DNA of 64,000 bases, from NCBI GenBank assembly GCA_041399065.1, contig JAWKTN010000009.1, positions 186,001 through 250,000 on the forward strand, in the 5' to 3' direction. This stretch comes from JAGQPD01 sp020426865 (lineage in GTDB: Bacteria > Planctomycetota > Planctomycetia > Pirellulales > Pirellulaceae). The translations under genes were made by a program, and so were the position numbers. Positions 61,101 to 64,000 of this stretch are shown here, piece after piece; position 1 is the stretch's first letter; each line of letters opens with the position of its first letter. Below the pieces are notes generated by a model. That model did no database searches. It worked only from the letters and a program-made list of their open reading frames with translations, and was not told the origin of the DNA.

Positions 61101-61376
61101 GGTCAGTTGATCCGTCTGTTTTTGTTCGCGATCCATCAACAGCACGCGGCGGGCGATCAGCACGATGCCAACGACGGCTCCCATCGCGCGCAATAACCAC
61201 GGCGTAGGCCAATAGTAGTCAACCACGCCGATCGTCACCAACAGGCCGCTCAGCTCCAGTGCCAGACGTAACGCATGCCGCATAAGCCCATACCGCAGCA
61301 TGGCACTGCGCGCGGCACTCAGCTTTTGAAGGGTCGCGTCCGACAACGAATGGTGAGCATTAGCTGGTGACGGCAT
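58125..61376 (-). CDS. DUF4175-like large membrane protein with coiled coil
   Basis: A 1083-residue protein starting MPSPANAHHSLSDATLQKL. Two hydrophobic helices near the start (ELSGLLVTIGVVDYYWPTPWLLRAMGAVVGIVLIARRVLL, split by the WPTP turn) and a third (LSLGLALLVLSVIIGICC) are followed by a beta-rich extracellular-type middle (VEYQINDGPRKPLW) and a very Gln- and Glu-rich coiled coil to the end. This is the layout of DUF4175-like proteins encoded beside BatA and DUF58 genes in bacterial stress/MoxR clusters. ATG 61376 is preferred, with GAGGGGGG upstream. The gene lies 151 bases downstream of the VWA gene, both on the minus strand. Confidence 0.82.
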   Translation of the reverse strand: MPSPANAHHSLSDATLQKLSAARSAMLRYGLMRHALRLALELSGLLVTIGVVDYYWPTPWLLRAMGAVVGIVLIARRVLLMDREQKQTDQLTTATRIEYAHPELGQRLRTATQFAGHARSDDTPALVDAMIQDTDQRSRGVAFLDVVNWKRLRPLSLGLALLVLSVIIGICCVSELRTTLARVFLLPAHYTSIELTELQPVVAGTSATIEAELIGRPVRRVELHTRRVSENDWTITPLETTEPADGEESDPPISGPLSHTLMDCNEDVVYKIVTDQVTSSEHTLRVLQPLTCQFIRASIESPTYTQQPPEKVEGTDITVLEGSLVTWELVFNRPPASAEVASQLSGSYEDGAMNYQVALQGATARIELGQMNETTALGLHASTEDGMTFDSAPLKVRVKKDQKPIVKFRTPDESIEALATTEVSLQLEASDDLGLRTVGVEYQINDGPRKPLWEHTFTDNDRSISEVPVLYLEEQLLTDDDAVTYYAYAEDTHDPPRRGQSKLQFIDIRPFKREYQFVNSQCQGSCSSVSLEELIARQRQNWQLGFSNLDRQPLADALSTRMRKYEQEILEATSSFARGWQQQFGAIPELDAATDAMNQAVASLQQQQLDTAVEHEATAVANLVAARQNMRKYLKNCSSGQFSQCKKYDNEMAQKLRKQEDKESPTGKDLASVAQSMEQLAKKQREWTEQVQTHCDSGAQYERQSSSTGSQSNSVNNSDSRQQDRPPSLQQLAEQQERSADSATKMAEEMQGNPDATELARQRMQEIAEQMKRAAQQAASEETAARASQAGQQSAEELQRLAEHLRGLSGSAFAERLAMIEQKTTELAAEESALADQLGDTPRHGQSGKLSATEAGEIADQQQTLQRQLDEISDLTEQLSADTAADGDRMFDALSELQQQQPTSSIAFDMTSTVEQLRSGEQQQAGVSARSAAESLQSMAAALAQIRGDSLRPRLDELFASEAEAAQLLNDITRAADTSLQAMFAERFAQLQRHLSQRNVSVNHGAASESVEHIPETRGTSPEFAYAGRSMNHELRQIVTSLQTQIQEAIMLSARMDADQPVPPKFDDIVDEYYRTMSDDLRQ

Positions 61377-61462
61377 CGTGGCGTACCCCCCTCTGGGATC
61401 GTGCGTGTAAAAGTGGTCAGTTGTTGCTAGATGGTAGATTGGATGTGCCGCGTTGACCGACG

Positions 61463-61484
61463 ACGGCTGGGACAGCCGTGTAAC
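61463..61484 (+). repeat. Dispersed palindromic element, copy C
   Basis: ACGGCTG (61463-61469), GGA, CAGCCGT (61473-61479) and GTAACATT. It lies in the gap between two minus-strand genes, so its orientation relative to transcription is opposite to copies A and B. Confidence 0.85.
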
Positions 61485-61527
61485 ATTAAGTTGTATTCGC
61501 GTTGCGTGGGAGAAACAAGTTCCTTCG

Positions 61528-63483
61528 TCAGGTATGGACACGACTTGCCAAAAAAGTCTCCAGAATCATCCAGCCCATCAGTAGCCAGGCGACGGCTTTC
61601 CAGGCTTCGTTCGGCCGCTCGCTGCCCACCGGCGCCGCCAAGGCCGCTCGTTCCGCTGGCGTCAATTCCGCCAGTTCGTCCGCATCGAGCAAGCCGTACT
61701 GTTGGCGAAATTCTTCCACCGAGACCCGTGCCATGGCCGATTCGCGGGGGGCGATGTTCTGAACGTCAATCCGTTTCTCGGCGTGCACGAGGCCGACCTG
61801 CTGTGTGGCAACACTCTCTGAGATACTTTCCTCACGCAGATGCTGATCCGTCAGGTATTCCAGCAATTGGTGGACAACCGGAACGTAAAGTCTTTCGCGG
61901 GGCCAAGAGGACCATGCGGCGTCGGCCGTCGTTGCAAACATGGCGATGCGCCCGGTCCCCAACGTCTTTTCGACCAACAACGGCCAATGGTTTTGCAATT
62001 CGGCTGGCGTTGTTGCGTCAGCTACTGGTGTCATGTGGATGACCTGACGGAATTGCAGGCGGCGTAGATCGCCATATTCCGGGTCGGCAAACGGCCGGAA
62101 CATCGGATGTTCCGTATCCCAAGTCGTAACGCGATACGGCGATCCTTCCCCCGTCGTCGCGTGCGAGGCCGGCAGCAATCCGTGTTGTTGCAACGGTGCC
62201 GCAGAAAGCGACGTGAACTTGTCTCCAGGGAAGATCAACAAGCGAGCGCCGCCGAGAACCGCGTTTTGCAGTCGAGTGGCATCGGTCGTGGAAAACCGGC
62301 CGATGTTGGCCAGGACAATCACTCGAAAGCCGTTCAGGTCTGGAAACCCCTCGCCGTTCTCCCAAATAATCCGCTCCGTTTCAAAAGATGGCAGTTCCTT
62401 GCGCGACAACGTCTTGCCCAGGTTGAGCGCCGTTTCCAAGTAGTAAGTCTCACTGCCGAAGACGCTGCTCCCCTCGTCGCCGTCGACGAGCAAGACGCGG
62501 TCGGGGTGCCGTGCTTCAAACGCCACGAAGCGGCGATTGTCCTCGGTTAGATCGTCTTCGATAGAGATCGCAGCAGCCCCTTCGTAAATCCCTGGAGTGG
62601 CGTGATCTATTTCGAAGACGACCCGCGTGCTTCCCCCTGCAGGAACGCTCGCCATTTGTTCGTATTCCAGAACCCCGTCGGGCCCCTGAAGCCGCAATGA
62701 CACTGGCACCATGTCACGTAACAAAGGACCGAAGTTCCGGACCTCAACCAGTACCTTCGGGGGTAACTGGGGTCGGATTTCGTTGGCTATCGCCTCCACG
62801 CGTGTGACACCGACGTTGCGCGACAACGCGGTGCCGAAGTCCCGAATCGTCACTTGCATGCGTGGCGCTGATTCCGCGAGCGACCCCGGTGACATTCCAG
62901 TCTGCTGCAAATCGGTAAAGAGCATGACGTGTCGATCGGTTCGCTGTGACCCTTCGAGCACATCGCGAGCCCATGACAATGCGCGTCCGTAGTCTGTCGG
63001 GCCAAATGCCGGTTCCGGGCGCACCAGCGGCCCCCGGTCTTCCCACTGCAATTCCTGGACATCCGAGCCACTGAACGTAGCAATGTGTACGATCGCGTTT
63101 TCATGGATCGTGGCCAGCTCGTCCAAGACTCCTTGATAAGCACGATCAAACAAAGTTAGGCCATCGCTGTCTTTTGACCTCATGCTTGCGGAACTGTCAA
63201 GCATCAAGACGTATTCCTGTTGGTTCGCCTCGCTTGCCGTCTTGTCGAAATAGGGGCGTGCAAACAACATTGCCAATAGCAAAACGGTAATGATCCGCGC
63301 GGCCAGCAGCAACCATTCACGCAGACGTCGCATGCGATTCTGTTGCCGCATGATCAACTGCAGCAACCGGATCGATCCGATGTCGACACGACGAGCGCGT
63401 TGCTTGAGCAGCAAGTGGATTGCCAACGGGATTGCCACCGCAAGCCCGGCAAACAAAAATCCGCTCTGGACGAAACTTATCAT
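61528..63483 (-). CDS. BatA-type membrane protein with VWA domain
   Basis: A 651-residue protein of the aerotolerance BatA kind. The N-terminus has two helices, FLFAGLAVAIPLAIHLLL and LLLAARIITVLLLAMLFARP, around a basic loop with SIRLLQLIMRQQNRMRRLREW. The VWA domain starts VLMLDSSASMRSKDSDG, with the DxSxS metal site, and includes ARDVLEGSQRTDRHVMLFTDLQ. The middle and C-terminus are a GATase-like/DUF4159-like beta region, ending in a transmembrane-like AVAWLLMGWMILETFLA. Its neighbours, DUF4175-like and DUF58, are the usual partners; a MoxR ATPase would be expected just outside the window. Role: probably envelope stress or chaperone-like complex. Confidence 0.88.
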   Translation of the reverse strand: MISFVQSGFLFAGLAVAIPLAIHLLLKQRARRVDIGSIRLLQLIMRQQNRMRRLREWLLLAARIITVLLLAMLFARPYFDKTASEANQQEYVLMLDSSASMRSKDSDGLTLFDRAYQGVLDELATIHENAIVHIATFSGSDVQELQWEDRGPLVRPEPAFGPTDYGRALSWARDVLEGSQRTDRHVMLFTDLQQTGMSPGSLAESAPRMQVTIRDFGTALSRNVGVTRVEAIANEIRPQLPPKVLVEVRNFGPLLRDMVPVSLRLQGPDGVLEYEQMASVPAGGSTRVVFEIDHATPGIYEGAAAISIEDDLTEDNRRFVAFEARHPDRVLLVDGDEGSSVFGSETYYLETALNLGKTLSRKELPSFETERIIWENGEGFPDLNGFRVIVLANIGRFSTTDATRLQNAVLGGARLLIFPGDKFTSLSAAPLQQHGLLPASHATTGEGSPYRVTTWDTEHPMFRPFADPEYGDLRRLQFRQVIHMTPVADATTPAELQNHWPLLVEKTLGTGRIAMFATTADAAWSSWPRERLYVPVVHQLLEYLTDQHLREESISESVATQQVGLVHAEKRIDVQNIAPRESAMARVSVEEFRQQYGLLDADELAELTPAERAALAAPVGSERPNEAWKAVAWLLMGWMILETFLASRVHT

Positions 63484-63515
63484 GCGCTCATGAAATGGTC
63501 GATGCTGTTATGTTG

Positions 63516-64000
63516 TCAGTACATCTCGCTGCGATTGGCCAGGTAAGTCGCCAGTGCTCGATCGAGTCGATCGCGAGTCGACAAAGGCACGTAATCGATA
63601 TCCAGTCCATTACAGCATTTTCGCATTTGTGCTCGCCATTGTTCGACCGCCGTTCCGTATCCGGACCGCAGGTCGTCGGCCCGTGTGATAATCTCGCGGC
63701 CTGTTTCCAAATCGCGAAATCGCACATTGCCGCTGATTGTCAGCTCCTGTTCCAATGGGTCGAGCACGTGGAACAACAGCATGTCGTGGCCGCCCACCTT
63801 CAGATGCTCGAGCGCCTTGGACAGTTCCTCCATATCGAAGAAAAAATCACCAATCAATACGACCAACCCGCGACGTGGCATTAGTTCGGCAACTTCGTGC
63901 AACACACGTGGTGACTCGCAGGGCTCAAAGCTATCCAGTCGCGACAGCGGCAGCAGAATCTCGAACAACTGCTCGGGATGCGCACGTGGTTTGACGTGAT
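63516..64000 (-). CDS. DUF58 protein, C-terminal part (5' end beyond window)
   Basis: The last 150 or more residues of a DUF58 protein, open through the window edge. The visible pattern is RGLVVLIGDFFFDMEELSKALEHLKVGGHDMLLFHVLDPLE, the VWA-like DUF58 end, then VPLSTRDRLDRALATYLANR. Its stop lies 32 bases upstream of the VWA gene start; the genes are co-oriented. The true start is not in the window. Confidence 0.85.
   Translation of the reverse strand, partial: HVKPRAHPEQLFEILLPLSRLDSFEPCESPRVLHEVAELMPRRGLVVLIGDFFFDMEELSKALEHLKVGGHDMLLFHVLDPLEQELTISGNVRFRDLETGREIITRADDLRSGYGTAVEQWRAQMRKCCNGLDIDYVPLSTRDRLDRALATYLANRSEMY

Overview
The window comes from a planctomycete, most likely a Pirellulales/Rhodopirellula-type bacterium. 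This is inferred from family content: a sulfatase, two DUF1549/DUF1553 plus DUF1501 pairs, a LEPR-XLL-like surface protein, a DUF1559 prepilin-like protein, PEP-CTERM/LamG/dockerin proteins, an ECF-type sigma factor abutting a Ser/Thr kinase with WD40 repeats, and a DUF4175-like/BatA-like/DUF58 cluster. No rRNA, tRNA, CRISPR array, phage or transposase was recognised.

Layout. 1-6.8 kb: sulfatase (-), then a cytochrome-like DUF1549/DUF1553 protein and a DUF1501 protein (+), then a GAF-only protein (-) whose 3' end overlaps the DUF1501 gene. 7-13.6 kb: RecQ helicase preceded by short tandem repeats, a class III aminotransferase-fold enzyme resembling PbfA phosphonate lyases, a MoaD-like sulfur carrier with an E1-like partner, and a GT87-type membrane glycosyltransferase. 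13.9-30.6 kb: a type IV pilus / type II secretion-like cluster with a PilZ protein, two PilB/GspE ATPases, PilT, PilC/GspF, four tightly coupled prepilin-like proteins and a 1701-residue protein with a pseudopilin-like N-terminal membrane segment. 31-36 kb: dockerin surface protein, YqgE/AlgH protein, lipoprotein, aldehyde dehydrogenase. 36-41.4 kb: minus-strand operon of DUF1549/DUF1553, DUF1501 and pre-peptidase-like proteins. 41.6-47.6 kb: M50 protease, a fused double PEP-CTERM protein, and a DUF1559/lipoprotein pair. 48-50 kb: DNA methyltransferase with a GIY-YIG-like C-terminus. 50.4-54.5 kb: sigma factor and kinase. 54.6-57.4 kb: perfect palindromes in front of a membrane protein/HTH regulator pair, then a B12-binding-type radical SAM protein. 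57.4-64 kb: a frameshifted small membrane protein and the DUF4175-like, BatA/VWA and DUF58 genes; the last runs off the window.

Working together. The pilus cluster supplies polymerising and retracting ATPases, platform and pilins, but no secretin or prepilin peptidase is visible here. The two DUF1501/DUF1553 operons probably make exported protein complexes. The most unusual items are: a short dispersed palindrome whose stem bases covary between copies; the in-frame fusion of two PEP-CTERM precursors across a sorting signal/signal peptide junction; the methyltransferase with a GIY-YIG-like tail lacking the usual catalytic glutamate; a 33-bp perfect palindrome before the regulator pair; and a sulfur-carrier/E1 pair whose E1 lacks several canonical adenylation residues. 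All family names come from reading the sequence and remembered family knowledge; no search was run.
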